NCBI GenBank assembly: GCA_905250125.1
Contig: CAJNOL010000018.1
Span: 310,001-374,000 of the forward strand
Source: Rotaria sordida
Lineage: Eukaryota; Rotifera; Eurotatoria; Philodinida; Philodinidae
Direction: 5' to 3'
Length of the DNA: 64,000 nt
Shown here: positions 12,766 through 25,990 of the stretch, one piece after another
Numbering within the stretch: the stretch's first letter is position 1
Layout of the letters: every line of letters starts with the position of its first letter
The notes under the pieces: model-generated
Told to the model about the DNA's origin: nothing
The model's database searches: none
What the model saw: the letters and a program-made list of their open reading frames with translations, nothing else
Made by a program: the position numbers and the translations under genes

Positions 12766-14075
12766 ATTCGTCATATACTATCAGCCAGTGTACGAAACTA
12801 CATGAGAATGACATATATAGATAAGGATATATTTGCATAACAAGATATGCGAGTTTTTTGAAAATAGCTGTAATTGAATAATGAGAAGCAATGAGGTAAT
12901 CTGTCCAATTTCTTCGATTGTTTTATTTTGTGCTCAGGTTGGACATGGAGGGCTTCTGCTTTGTGAAGGAATTTAAATATGTTTTCCTTGATATATATGG
13001 ATCATGAATTCTTGATACTTTCTATATATTAGATTTTTATGAAGTTTACAACATGAAATATAGACGATGATCCATATCAACTTTCTTTTTTTTATTAACA
13101 TACACAATGAAGTCAATGAGTATTTTGAATACTTCATCATACTCATTTTCAAAAGTCATCTATTTTCAATTCAAAGTTAGAATTTAATTATCTTGAAAAT
13201 TAAATCTGAAATACATGAAATGTTGGATTTGATATTTCAAAACGATCTAACATTAATGCTAAACAGTGGCATTATGATAACTGAAAATAATCAAAGGATA
13301 GTTCTGCGGCACCTCAACCATATTATATAAGAGTGATCGTCGATTTTGATAAAAATCTTCGGCGTTTCTATGTGCAGCTTTTAATCCGAAGCATTTTAGT
13401 AAAAAGAACCTGTTGTTTTTTAAAATTCTTTTGTTTTTCCACGCAAATTGACTCGAATTAATTTAAGCAATTAAACATTTAAAGCCGTTCAAAAACTGGT
13501 TGTTTTTGATCGTTTACTTCACTGAAACATGATCAAAAATAAAATGCAGGAACATCTTCGAATTTTTCGTAAAAAATGCATTAAATCATATTAAATTTTC
13601 ACTTTACTATTAAAAAAGTTTCAATCTCATATATGTTCAAGCTATTTATTGACAACACAACAATAAGCAACTGTCCTGAGTCTACAAACGATTAGTTCTA
13701 ATTCAAATGAAATTTCTAGAGTTTGAAAAACTGATTAAATTAACCGAAAATGATCTTTTATTGGATATTTTTTCGATGTTGATGTACATCATGTATTGGC
13801 GAAGTCTTATATCGAAAAATATGTTAGTCAGAAGTTCTATAAGTTTTGCTTTGAACATCCTGCTAATGCATAGCCGAATTAGGCTTCCTCATTAAATATG
13901 AATCTAGTATCGAATTTCGAATTTAATACGTTAATAATCTGTATTGTATTTACATATAGTTTTGTCAAGACAGTCTATATTGGCTAAATCATTCTAGATA
14001 TTATTAGTGACTAGAATTGTTATTATTTTATTAATATAAAGACAAAGTTCTAGAATATCTTTTAATTTATAATTG
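12766..14075. other. Intergenic DNA, nothing recognised
   Basis: AT-rich sequence with scattered stops in all frames. A 62-residue plus-strand open frame at 13707-13895 has no recognisable motif and is probably chance. Confidence 0.4.
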
Positions 14076-14448
14076 TTATTCTAAGATGTTAATATCTCCG
14101 TATACTTCGATGCAAAATAGTGGACAAGCGTAATAATCAAATCTGAAATGCCTTATCATATCCCGAGTCTGATCTTGACTGAAAAACCAAATGACAATGT
14201 CATATATAGCACTTCTTAGAGCTCCAATCGAACTATCGAATAGTATAGAATGTTGTAGATTTATTCGAGTTTTGAGAAATAAAATAAAACATATAGACGA
14301 TGTCACAAGGCAGAGCAATTATGATGAAAATATTTAGCTTTGCGTTATCTGTAGCCTTTGCTAGTTTCAATCTAAGATCTTGCTCTCTGTATTTATAAAT
14401 ATAACAGATAAAACTTAAAGAAATTTGGATCCACATACTTATCGACAA
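14076..14448 (-). pseudogene. Possible decayed membrane-protein (GPCR-like) fragment
   Basis: Two overlapping minus-strand frames together encode hydrophobic segments with a short charged loop between them: SISMWIQISLSFICYIY followed by KYREQDLRLKLAKATD and a second hydrophobic helix, then a further segment ending IVIWFFSQD. The pattern of helix, basic loop, helix resembles part of a rhodopsin-like receptor, but no DRY or NPxxY motif is present and the frame is shifted in the middle. It is a fragment at most, and chance is possible. Confidence 0.25.
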
Positions 14449-14739
14449 AAAGGCTTCGTTAAATTATACCACCATATCGAACAATGTTGCTTTTCAATAT
14501 AATCAAGGATTCAAGACAGTTTTGTATTGTTATGTTGTCAATGAGATTGAAAATTATTTTTTTAAATTAAAGCCAAAATTTAAGATGATTTTTATATGTC
14601 TTTAAATAAATATATATATAACAAGAAAAAAAAATTTAATATCTAAAAATAATAATCTTTATAGACACGAGAATATAGAAAAAAAATAGTTATATTCTAT
14701 TTAAAAAAAAAACAATTTTTATGAAAAGAACACAACAGT

Positions 14740-16278
14740 CTATCGAAGACGTTTTGATGGCATTGATGCTGCTCCATAAAGTTTTTCAGCACGTTTAAGA
14801 AAAGCAGATACCATTTGACGAACAACTTCATCAAAAAACATATGTGCTAATGTAGCATGTAATGCTGATCGAAATTCAAATGAAACCTAAAAATTTTAAA
14901 AGAAAATAATTTTATCAAGATCTATTGATGGAAATTTTCGACCCTATTAAAACATAATAATGAAATCTTTTCTTGTAAGTTGTATAGATCATCGTTTTTC
15001 TATAATTCCACTCTGAAAAACGTTACTATACAATATCATTAAAATGTTTTTCTATCTCACTTTTAGAATAATATTGTTTAGTGGTTAATCGCTTTTGAGT
15101 CGAGACTGTCTGGATCATGTAGATCCTAACGAGCTATGAATACAGTTCGCGCTGTTCGTTTATCGCGGCCACACGATACTAAATTTTTACGATATTTTTT
15201 AATATAATGTCGTGGACTCGTCAGAAACAATAGGAAAACTTATTTTTCAACTTCAAATCGAAATTTTGGATAAAGATAGGCCTTAACGAGAATATTTTAT
15301 TATGAAATGTATGTCCATTTGATGATTCCTATTCTGAAATAAGAACATCAGAATCTGTCAATGTACATGAGCGATGTAGAAGACAAGCTTTTATAATAGC
15401 CGTATCTAAGAATAGAAACAATGGAAAGGTCTGAAACTTTCACAATATACTATTCTCTTTAAGGCTTGTTTCTGTGAAAAGTTCATATCAAAACTCAGTT
15501 TTCCTGGTATTTCTAAGAAGAACAACAATATTGTGATAAGGAATATCATAAAAACGCAGTATCTCAATAGCAATAACTCTTTTTCAGGTTATTCATAGCT
15601 CATTAGATGTACATAGTTTCAAGTCAAAAGCGATATATCATTTTAGGACTTTCTTTCGGTAAAGTTGTAAAATTCTCTTTCATTATAGAATATAAAATGT
15701 GAACATACATAAAAGTCGAGGATACATGACCGAGGTTCTTGCTCAATACCGGGTAAAAATCGCCATTCTGTTATTAAATGACTAAATAAACGACCATCAG
15801 AACAAACAGACTAAAAAAAAAGAACCATATTTAAATAAAATTAGATCAAATAAATCGTACTTTAACTAGCGTTGGTTTTTGATGAGTAACTAAAGCTAGA
15901 TAACGTTCTTTAACGACTTGAAAACCAATTTCCATATTTGCTTTAAACATATTTGGATATACTGGTTTAAGTATATCCGATCGAATACACCAAGGAACAA
16001 ATTCACGATATTTTTCTACGTCAACAACAACATGGTACATTTCTGCGGCTGTATAACTATATAATTAAACAAAGAGAAAAGATTCAAATTTTTCTTTTTT
16101 ACTTCTTTTTTTATTCATAAAAATTTTACCCCAGTAAACGTCTTTCAGCATATTGTTCTGTTTTCTTTGCTGATTTAAAGGGAAATGCAGGTTTTGGTGC
16201 ATTGAATCCGAATAAAGTTCGATGTTTGATCGAGGCTACAGATATAGGTTGTTGACGAAAGATGATATGCCATCCCAT
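14740..16278 (-). CDS. COQ10: Coenzyme Q-binding protein COQ10, mitochondrial
   Basis: Four exons (16130-16278, 15861-16056, 15709-15810, 14740-14886) give about 197 residues. COQ10 is a START-fold lipid carrier of the inner mitochondrial membrane that binds coenzyme Q and supports its synthesis and delivery. Family motifs are clear: [43 protein letters not shown], and at the end FFDEVVRQM plus a basic tail. The N-terminus from the chosen ATG ([11 protein letters not shown] ... KHR) is basic and suits a mitochondrial leader. The frame also stays open upstream to an ATG at 16464, so the true start is uncertain. The third intron (14887-15708) is 822 nt, whereas the other two are about 50-75 nt, and it is largely filled by a long palindrome described separately. 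Confidence 0.9.
15060..15665. repeat. Long imperfect palindrome filling COQ10 intron 3
   Basis: The left arm contains atcgcttttgagtcgag and gagctatgaata (about 15088-15143). The right arm carries their reverse complements (tattcatagctc near 15590-15602, caagtcaaaagcgata near 15621-15637). Further inward, tttttacgatatt and aggaaaact (15185-15240) pair with aaaacgcagt-type and agttttcctgg sequence near 15495-15560, and aggccttaa near 15280 pairs with ttaaggcttg near 15460. The arms are diverged but collinear, leaving a small loop near 15350. This looks like a fold-back insertion in the intron. Confidence 0.6.
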
Positions 16279-16464
16279 TGAAGCATACAGAAATATAAAA
16301 TATAATAATAATAATACTTGATCTATAGTTATACTATGGCAGTAGTTATAACTGGTGACAATATGGTACAGATGAATATGAATGAATCCTAGATACCCAA
16401 TGAACAACATTCGATAGATTTCGCTATGTACCAATTCTCGTGATTTCGATTTCTTTGAAATCAA

Positions 16465-18019
16465 TTATTGATAGAAATTATTTAATACTGACACATTACT
16501 GTTGAAAAAAAGTAGGGGCTAAATAGAATATAAAATCATCGAAGGCTACATGACCTAAGAATTAAAAAGAAATAAGGTTTCATCTGTTATGCAACAGTTA
16601 TCATACATAAAATTGATATTTTGATTGATAGATAAATACTTCGAGAATAAAGTGTTAGTTTGTCGTTGATCTAATCTTGTGAACAAAAGTTTTAAGGTCA
16701 TAAGATTTTCTATGGTGAATTCATCTCATACTCATGAAAATTTATTTTCATTCTACTTGTCGTAGTATTTAATCATAATTCCTTCACATTTAATATTATT
16801 TCATTCAATTATACTTATTGGTTTTTATTGCAAAGATAGCCTTTTAAAATAATTTTCTTTTTCTTCTTTAAAGAATAAATGAAAAATAATACAATGAACA
16901 TGTACTATTGAATTTTCATTCAATATAAGTATAGAACTTTGTTTTCTTTTTAGATGGGAATGAAACCCTATCTATGGGTACCTGCTGTGCCCATTGTATA
17001 TACACATACCAATATTCATCAATTGAAATTGAGATGAAGCACATCACCAACCTGTTCAGTTATTTCCACTCAACAGACCAGTCATAGTCATTGTAGATGT
17101 AATGTTGTGAATGGCACTCGTGCTGTTTGATTTATATCAACTAGTATATGCATTGAATGAATTGTTACGATGATATCGTGTGAGAAGAAGAAGAAAAAGA
17201 AAAGAAATACCGCTCTATATGTGATGTTTGATAATTCATATTCTATTGTTCTTGTGAACTCAATATGTGTATTAGATAATATAGGAAGAGTTCTGCTTTT
17301 TTTTTTTTTTTTTTTTATTTCAATCCAATGTACTATAAGCAATAGTATTGACCAGAAGAAATTATTTGTTTCATGACAAGGTTGAACATTCAACAAAAAT
17401 GCTTTGTAAAGGCTTCACTATTGGATTTTTCTTCTCTTTCGATACTTATTCTATGTTTGCCGATGCAGTCACACCAAATACATACATTACTCTTTTTTTA
17501 TGATTTTTTCTCTCTCTCTCTCTCTCTCTTCTTCGATACATTATACTAAAATGTAAACATGACATGCCAATTGTAATTCTTTCTTTTTTTTTTCTCTCCT
17601 TCAACTAACAAAAGTTATTTATTGATTAGCTTATATTGCAAGGTAAATTTCTTGTATATTTATTTTTTCTGGCAAGTAATTTTCTTGTTAAACAATCATA
17701 TTGACACTGTTCTCCGTAATATTTTTCTTTGTTAGTATTTTTTTTTTCTCTCTATTTATAAACTTATTCTAGAGAAATAATTTAAATTAAATATTGTTCA
17801 AAAAAAATCAAATGAAAAAAATTATTTATACTGTTTCACACTCCTGAGCATAGTCATTTCGATTAGTTCTTATTCTCTTCTTATTGCAATAACAGAAATC
17901 CTACATAAACAAGAATAAGTTTATAGTTGTCTCTCTTTGTTGAATGTCCTTTTTTTTTTTTTTTCTCAAACAATCATCAATACATTTTTATACTTAGACA
18001 TACATTTAAAAGACGTAAA
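16465..18019. other. Intergenic DNA with simple repeats
   Basis: AT-rich DNA between COQ10 and the divergent CUB-like gene. It holds a (TC)n run at about 17510-17529, a 20-nt T run near 17298-17316 and several shorter T/C runs. Overlapping frames of both strands around 17088-17396 are low complexity and not called. Any upstream exon carrying a signal peptide for the gene at 18020 would lie here, but I could not fix one. Confidence 0.4.
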
Positions 18020-18784
18020 ATGTTCGATCATTGTCAACCAGTATTAGTTAATAATCTTTATGGTTCATTAATAATTAATACTAATGATAATTCTTCATGT
18101 ATGAAATCTAGACAATGGTTTTTTTTCTATGATTATGGTTATACATTATTAATTCGTTTGATTAATATAACTCAACTACTTTCAAATTCATTTATATTTA
18201 AAATTTATTCAATTATAAATAATAAAAAAACACTTATATATGACTCAACAAATATTACATTTGTAAATAATGAAATTCAATTTGATGTTAATAAGAAAAA
18301 TTCTGGTGTTTTATTTGAATTAATATCTATTAATAATAAAAATATACAACAACAAACATCATTTATAATTGATTATGTTTTTCGAAGTAAGTATAATTCA
18401 AAATAAATTTTTCTTTCATTAAAAATAAAACTTCAATATTTTATAGCTAATTTTCAATCACGTTATGGACGACAAATACTTCAAGACAATTCCTCTTCTT
18501 CATCATTCAATGCCTCTCAACCATCATTTATTGCTTTGATATGTGTTATTGCTTTTCTTATTGTTGCTATTATTATTGCAATTACAATTCTTTGTTATCG
18601 GCATTATTCTCATCGAAAACATTCGAAAAAACATAATAAATTTCGACAAGTTTTAAATAATCAACAATCAACTGATCAAAGACATTTAGCGTCATCAATA
18701 ACACCATCATCTATTTCATCATATTCAATTCGATCATCTCAACATTTATGTTCAGATAATCATTATCCAACTCAAATTCAACAT

Positions 18785-18816
<32 letters not shown>

Positions 18817-19594
18817 ACAAAATTCTTCACTTGGTCAAAGTATAAGTACATTACCATCAATGATTCCCTCACGTCGTTTACAACAATCAATAATGGATGC
18901 TTATTTAAATGATTTTGATTCATTTCAACCAACAATAATTGATCCAAAAAAATTACATTCATATTTATTTATTGATCTTCATTCAACATCAAGTGAAACA
19001 TTTCCAGATGTTATTTCAAAACAATATCCAAATGACAATACAACAACAAGTGGTTATGATACATCAACTTGTATTGAAGATAGAAATTATAAAAAATCTC
19101 ATCGTTATCGTCGTCGTCGTTATGTTTATCATAATCAAAGACAACGACGTCGTTCAACACTAGCATTAAAACGATCAAATGGTCCTCGATTTCTTATGCG
19201 TGAAAGATCATTACCAAATACACTTGCTAAACTTCCACAACTTCGTCAACAAAATCATTTATTTGACATAAAAGATCCTAATAATAGTAGTACAACAAGT
19301 AATACTAATCAAGATCATATATCAACAAATTTATCTACGACAACTGATGATTATGATGATAGTCATGCTTATCATGTTAATTCAAGTCGTATAATGAATA
19401 CGATTGAAGAAGAACAACCTTCAATTATTCATAAATCATCATCTCGACAACCATATGTTTTTGAAATGGTTTCAACATATTGTGGTGATGATAGTGATAT
19501 GCCAAATTATGAAGATATACCAATACCATTAAAATCTTCTTCGTCTATGATAGGCAATGGAATCGCTTATGTTAACGATTCAATTATTGTATAA
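18020..19594 (+). CDS. CUB-like single-pass membrane protein, uncharacterised
   Basis: Two exons (18020-18386 and 18447-19594) give at least 504 residues. The first about 125 residues have a beta-rich, cysteine-poor ectodomain (FDHCQPVLVNNLYGSLII ... SSCMKSRQWFFFYDYG) that resembles a CUB fold. A clear transmembrane helix follows the junction (FIALICVIAFLIVAIIIAITILCY), then basic residues (RHYSHRKHSKKH) that fix it as type I. The long cytoplasmic tail is low complexity: a Gln run near 18782-18820, an Arg-rich patch (HRYRRRRY), Ser/Thr-rich stretches and an acidic end (YCGDDSDMPNYEDIPIP) that could offer a tyrosine motif. No signal peptide follows the ATG at 18020. An acceptor-like site just upstream suggests a missing first exon with the signal sequence, so the start is provisional. 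Confidence 0.65.
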
Positions 19595-19808
19595 ATTATC
19601 GGCCTTCAAATTTTGTTTTTTTTTCCTTGCTTGTTTAAATGTCAAATAAGAGATTCAGAAATAAAGAAAAAAAGTGTGAGATCACAATTATGTATCTCTT
19701 TCTAATCACTACGAAAACAAAGAAAGCGAAATTAAAAAAAAAAGAAATTCCAAGGCATTTGAAATACGGGTTTAATAATGTTTTCTTTTTTTTTTTGGTT
19801 CAATTTCT

Positions 19809-20419
19809 TTATGAACGTGTTATTGATCGAAATCGAATTGCATCGAAAATCTGATCAATATATAGAACATATCGTCTACCAATAAATAATAAGGCAGCAC
19901 TAGACGATAGACCAACTCCTAAACGAAGTGCACCGTTATCAGGAAAAATGGAGCGAATGATTGACATAACTAAAACAGTACCCAAATTGAACATAGCTGA
20001 ACCATAAACACTACAGTTAAATTGAAATAATGCAAAAATCATCTTATTTTCTTCTATATACATATATATATATATTATATTACCTAAATAATAGACGATC
20101 AAATATATCAGCATTTCGTAAATGTTTTGAAACATATAGATATAGACCAACACCAAAATGGGATCCAATCCAAAGTGAATTAACTATGGGTACATTCAAT
20201 TCAGGTCGAAGGATTCTATTTTGATGAAATTAACACAAAAAAAAAAAGAAACATATTGAATTAATTATTTTTTTCTTATTTTGAATTATCAAACCTAGAA
20301 AAAGAATTCGGTGTAAGTACATGTGTTGAAAATCCGAAATAGAATGGCGTAATTAATATGGGACCATATTTTGCAAATAAAAGTTGACGCCGAGCGCTAG
20401 GCAGCGGTGGTTCCGACAT
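19809..20419 (-). CDS. Small multi-pass membrane protein, family not recognised
   Basis: Three exons (20295-20419, 20084-20215, 19809-20010) give 152 residues, with phases 2 and 2 matching at both GT-AG introns. The start (MSEPPLPSARRQLLFAKYGP) is followed by a hydrophobic stretch, then LNVPIVNSLWIGSHFG, VYGSAMFNLGTVLVMSI and LGVGLSSSAALLFIGRRYVLYI. This suggests three or four membrane helices with short loops and a basic C-terminus. The clean gene structure and even coding composition support a real gene. I cannot place it in a named family, and a mitochondrial or ER membrane location would only be a guess. Confidence 0.7.
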
Positions 20420-22231
20420 GATGAAATAATTCTCTAGGTTTCAAAGAATAAAAAACAAAAATGATTGCTTTTGAAAAAATCTGTATTTTTTCACATATCT
20501 TGTCCACAAAATCAACAACAAATGAAAGATATTGTTGACTTGTCTGTTATTATTACGAATGAATACGAAAAACGTCGCTAATGGTCTACATAAAAATATA
20601 GGGGTTCTTATTATAGACGCAACTGGATCAACGATCTTCCAATCGTCAGGTTTTTTTTTTCTTTTCTCTCTCCTTTTCTTCGTTTCTCCCGTTCTCTGTA
20701 CGATGGATTTCATATATTTTGTCTCATCACTTTTTTTTGGGATAAGTTATTATTTGTTTCTTGGCCTTGTTGTTTTTTTATTTTGGTTTTCAAATAAACT
20801 TAGATTTTTTTGTGTTTTTCTTTATTTGAAAAATTTTAGTAGTATATATATAGGTTCAATTTTTGATAATGAATAAAATAATGAAAATCATATTTGAGAT
20901 AGATTATGAAATAAGAAAAACGAAGATTTTTGGTAGAGTAGTATCCATGATTATATTCGTCTTTCTTCTTTCCTTTTTTTCTTGTTGACTGTAAGAGGTC
21001 AATCGTTTTTTTGTTAAAACAAGCGTCGTTAGTGTCGTCATTTCGACACAGCATGTTCTCTTTCGCGTTCTTTCTCGTCTATCCCATCATCATCCATTTT
21101 CCATTTTGCACAATTGTAAGCAAGTAATCGAGCCAGACAATTCATAGTATCAGACAATCATGCTTCTACGATATCTATTCAGAACGATGAGAAGGCTATC
21201 GTATTTAATAAACTTACTTATAGTATTTCTCTATGTGAACATATCATAGTGGTATCAGAACGTTTTATATACTTTTATTTAAAAGGGATGTTTATGACAT
21301 CTTTTCAAGTACATAGGAGGGTTTAGGATTTTAAGATTACTAATAAAATTAATGCTTAGTGAAACATATATCCGACAATTGAATGTACTTGGAAATTTTG
21401 AGTAAAATTAATCGAGGCATTGGAGTTATTGTGAGGACTGATTTTCATTTTGAACGATTTGTATAACAATTGTTTATAATCTATATTTCATTGATTTTCT
21501 TTCTTTTATTGATTAATTTTTAAACACTTGAGAAAATAAATCATTTCCATATTTGTACATATAGTACCGCTTATACATTCGTCATCATATTCTATTGTTT
21601 TTACTTGACTATGAGTTGTTTTTAGGCTTCTAATTGTCTATTTCTGTTTTGATGTGTACGTATGTCTATGTTGGCTTCTTTACTACACTCATCACAAAAC
21701 TACTTCATTTTCTTTTTATTTCATATTGTCAAATATATGTGAATAATTCAAGTTTTCTTTCTTTTTTCATTTTATCAAGTTTAAAATCGAAATATTTATG
21801 ATGTTACCTTTTTCTTTTCATTCTTCTCATTCCTTATACTATGTACTAGTGCTAAGTATCTTCCGTCGTCAATAAATAAGAAAGTCGAGGTCTGGCAAAG
21901 ATGCCAACAATGACGATCAAAAGAAATGGAGAGAGAGCGAGAAGAAAAAAAAAAAGAAGAACGAAATTCCGTATTGAGGGGGATGATAGAAGAAGATGAA
22001 GGGGTAGCTTACCCTTTTAGTTGTCTGGTAGCGACCCCATTAAATTTATTCTTCTTGTCGATTTCTCGTTTACCGTTCTTATACTACATGCTGCATCTGC
22101 TCACAGTACAGGTACAGTCATATAATTATTCTCTTGCGTTATATATTTTTTTTTTTGATATATTAAAATTAATCATACTGTGTCAAACTTTCAAATATTT
22201 GATTGCAATAATAATTTTTAGATTAAATTCA
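20420..22231. other. Intergenic DNA and 5' region of GATAD2
   Basis: AT-rich DNA between divergent genes. A frame open at 21926-22231 continues into the GATAD2 coding frame, but it is Glu/Lys- then Phe-rich and unlike the family. An acceptor-like site (tttttag) lies just 5' of the ATG at 22232, so this is more likely a 5' UTR intron. Frames at 20441-21054 are low complexity. Confidence 0.45.
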
Positions 22232-22405
22232 ATGTCAATTAAACGACCTCTATCACCTGAATCAAATATTAATTTTATTAATAATACTCTAGGTCAATTA
22301 AAACGTTTAAAACTTCGTTCACTAATTGAAGAATTACGAAATGAAGAAGCTCACTTAGTTCTATTAAAAAAATTACGTACAAATCAACAATTATTAACAC
22401 AAACA

Positions 22406-22437
<32 letters not shown>

Positions 22438-23596
22438 AAAAGCATTAACAAATGGTTATCATCCTATAGAAAAACCTCTAATAACAACATCATCAATAAA
22501 ACCAATAACTAATAAATCTCTTCAACAACAATCATTACCAAATACAACACGTAAAACATCGAATTCTCCATTATTAATAAATTCAAATAAAATATCAAAA
22601 AATCCGTCATTTGAAGAATATAAAACTCAAGCTAAATTAGCATTACGTAAACAATTAGAACGTGATTTATTAAATATTTCATTACCAAAACCATCATTAC
22701 AAGATATAACATTTATTCCAAATAGTACAAGTTTAGAATTTCAATTAGATCTTGGTCTTGAAGATGTTATACAATGTTTAAATGAATTACAAAATATTCG
22801 TCATCGTTTACCACAACGTTTTACTGATCATGCATTTATTGATGAACCATATATATGTGATCAATGTGGTACAGATTTTACAATACGTTGGTGGAAACAT
22901 ATAAATACAAAAATATCAAATCAAATTGTAACTATTTTATGTGATCGTTGTAAAAAACAGATTATTCGACGTACATCAAAATCTGAGCATTCAACATTAC
23001 TAAAAAATGTTTTTATATCAGCTATGGAAAAAGAAAAAGAAATTGATAAACATTTTAATACACTCATAAAACAACAACAAAAAAATACATCATCTCGATT
23101 ATCATCATCATCATCATCATCATCAAAACCTTTAACAACAAATATTCCATCAACAAATCATCAAAATCAAATAATAAAAACAAAAAATTCTTTATCACAA
23201 AATTTAACTTCAAAACATTCACAACAATTAACATCAACAATAAATACAAATCGAAGATCAAATGTTATTATTCAATCACGAACTAATCATCCAACTATTA
23301 AACATGAAAATCATTCTCGAATAATACAACATAATAAAACATCAATACCAATTCATCATTATCATCATCAACAACAACAACAACAATCTCGTTCAATAAC
23401 AACTTTACCACAACAAACAAAAATTAATTCAACAGTTAAAATATCAAAACAAAATATGAAACGACAACCAATTATACCACCATCACGTTCTATACTTCCG
23501 TCTAATCCTGATCTTATAAATTCACTTCTATCATCGAATCTTGTAAGACCAACAGCTACAAAGCGATCAACATTTTCTACAGTTGAAAAGAAATAA
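22232..23596 (+). CDS. GATAD2: p66/GATAD2 subunit of the NuRD complex
   Basis: A single exon gives 454 residues from the ATG at 22232. p66 links MBD2/3 to the CHD/Mi-2 remodeller in the nuclear NuRD complex. Near residues 25-55 the conserved CR1 coiled coil is seen (RSLIEELRNEEAHLVLLKKL), the segment that pairs with MBD proteins. Near residues 210-250 lies the GATA-type zinc finger: CDQC, then IRWWKH, then CDRC, followed by the helical SEHSTLLKNVF region that in p66 proteins contacts other subunits and histone tails. Between and after these are low-complexity tracts: an Asn run of about 11 residues, Ser runs, and a Gln/His patch near 23360-23395. No intron interrupts the coding region. The family role is well established, and the assignment rests on both conserved regions. 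Confidence 0.9.
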
Positions 23597-24047
23597 TAGC
23601 CGGAAAAAAAACACACTAAAATCGTTTGTTTATTTATAATTATGCCCTATTTTACAAATTGTATCTTTGATGTGCCAAAAAAAAGAAAGAAAAAAACCGA
23701 CCTGACTAAAGATTTGATTATATGAAAAATATCGATGTAAGCTACTACCGTCGTGATATGATTTCTTATCATTAAATTCATTTCAAAATTTCTTACAATT
23801 GAGAAAATATTTCAAAACATCAAAAACTTTTCAAGGTCACCGCTGATAAATGCCTTTGCTTACGTAACTAATCACGAATTGTATAAATAACATACTTATG
23901 TTTATCTATAATACTTTAGAAGATACTTAACTCGTTGTTATTATAGATATTCTACAAATAACGTAATGTCAATATCAAGTTATATAACATTCTGATCGAC
24001 AGTTTCATTGTGTTATTATAGCTGATTTTAAGTAATAGGAATACATA
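23597..24047. other. Intergenic DNA 3' of GATAD2
   Basis: 3' UTR and spacer of GATAD2. It is AT-rich, with no further feature seen. Confidence 0.4.
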
Positions 24048-25990
24048 CGAGGATTGTTCAAAAAATTTCGAGACTGATTTTATTTAAAAACAATAAGAAG
24101 CACTGCTCCTATAGTACTATTGTCTGTGTATAGTTCATACATTCCTCGATTTATAGACGTCATAAGCTCTGATCGATTGAGGATTTATGTCCAGTTATAG
24201 CAATGCGTTTTAGATCATCTCATATACATTGATAGAAAACCAGAAACTTGAGTAAAACGTTGTATTTTTTATGGTGAGTTTCCGTCCAATATTTATGAAC
24301 GTATGGTAGTAGCTTAAAGTAATAATACTCTATCATCCACTATAGTTTTTGAATGGACTGGAAGTTTTAAAGATTGATAAGTAAACATTGATATATGAAC
24401 CATGTATAAGTTTTGAGGTGCTATTAAATGTGACATTCATCTTGAATAGGTTTTAGTCATATGTAATTGATTATGTAAAATGATGTCATGCACCATGCAT
24501 TCGAAATGCTTAAAGTGTCTGCTATTTGCTAAATTGTGATTTGAAACTCTTTGATGATTAACGAGGGAATCTCCACAGATATTACCTTCCGATTTTAGTG
24601 AGTTTTTATCTATAGATACTACATAGTGCCCTAGTAAAACCTCTAAAAGGATTTGGGTTCCTAGGTTTTTCTTCAAAAACTATGAATGCTCTGATTTTGC
24701 CTCTATAAGACATAACATACAATATTTAAGATAAGGCTCGCCAGGCCATCAGTCAAACCGGCTGCCATTAAATTTTTTTCTCCTATCTTTTAGGGGAAAT
24801 GAAAGATTGTATCAGAAACCCTATAAATCCAATATATGAAGTTTTTCTGGAGTATTTATGAAAAATGTCAAAGATCACAATTATCGAATTTTTTTGGTTA
24901 GACCATAAAAGTTTTTAAAAAATGATTTTTTACCATTTTTATGGGTTTTTTGAGAATTTTTCTGTCTCTGATCGCTCCTTTGAACCAGAAGAGATCTTAA
25001 AAGATGCAGAACTTCAAGAGCTTACAGAAACTCGATTTACTTTTTTGCAATGCCATAATTCGACGAGATTCAAGGCAAATTACAAGCAAAAGAACAACCA
25101 TCAAACATGGTCCTCCTTCTTTTGTGGAAGTTCATTCATTTGCTAAAACTTATTGTAATGAATAGTGGTATACGACATTTTGTAGAAAATTCTTTTATGT
25201 ATCTTTTAAGACCTCTTCTGGCTCAAAGGCGTGATCAGAGAGAGAAAAAAGTCTCAAAAAAACCCATTAAAATGGTAAAAAAATCATTTTTTAAAAACTT
25301 ATGATCTAACCAAAAAAAATTCGATAATTGTAATCTTTGACATTTTTCATCAATACTTCAGAAAGACTTCATATATTGAATTTATAAGTTTCCCCATACG
25401 ATCTTTCATTTGCATTAAGAGGTAGAAAAAAAATATTTAGCAGCAGCCAGTCTGATTGATGGCCTGACGAATCCTCTCTTAAATATTGTATGTTATGTCT
25501 TATAGAGGCAAAATTAAAGTATTCATAATTTTTGAAGAAAAATCTAGGAACCCAAATCCTTTTTAGAGTTTTCACTAGGGCACTATGTAGTATCTATAGA
25601 AAAAAATTCATTAAAATCAGAGAGTAACACCTGGGAAGGATCTCTCGTAAGCCTCTAACGGTTTTAATATTTGTATCGTCCATCTTTAAAAATGTAATTC
25701 CGTTCATAAACTGTAGTGTGTGATGGAGTGTCGATCACCATAAGCTATCATCATACATTCATGAATATTGAATGAGGATTGGTCTTCAAATGCTAAAAAA
25801 TTTTATCATTGAAGGATGCTCAAAATTTTAAAATTTTCTACCAGTGTATATGGAGTGATCTAAAAAGTATTGTTTTATCTAGACATTAATGCTTAATCAA
25901 TTAGTGCGCATTAGTTCTATAGATCGAGAACTGTATGAACTATACACAGACAACAATAAAATAGCCTGAGAACTTTTTCAACGACTCTTA
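24048..25990. repeat. 1.9-kb imperfect palindrome (fold-back element)
   Basis: The outer ends pair: gttcaaaaaatttcgagactg near 24056 with the complement of the block near 25960-25985, and atagttcatacattcctcga near 24130-24150 with its complement near 25928-25950. The arms stay collinear inward: gatactacatagtgccctag (about 24615) against its complement (about 25575-25595), and aaaaatgattttttaccatt (about 24919) against its complement (about 25270-25290), down to a spacer of about 200 nt near 25010-25205. The arms are diverged by substitutions and small indels. No transposase frame is present. It has the form of a fold-back or MITE-derived element. One arm segment recurs in MTMR intron 7 near 52285-52400. 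Confidence 0.75.

Noticed and set aside
16279-16464. Longer N-terminus for COQ10
   Set aside because: The added residues do not resemble a transit peptide or the family; the internal start gives a better leader. Kept only as an alternative.
21926-22231. N-terminal extension of the GATAD2 frame
   Set aside because: Glu/Lys-rich then Phe-rich composition unlike the family, and an acceptor-like site sits just before the ATG at 22232.
23064-23616. Minus-strand frames opposite GATAD2
   Set aside because: Mirror images of Ser/Gln/Asn repeat codons on the coding strand.
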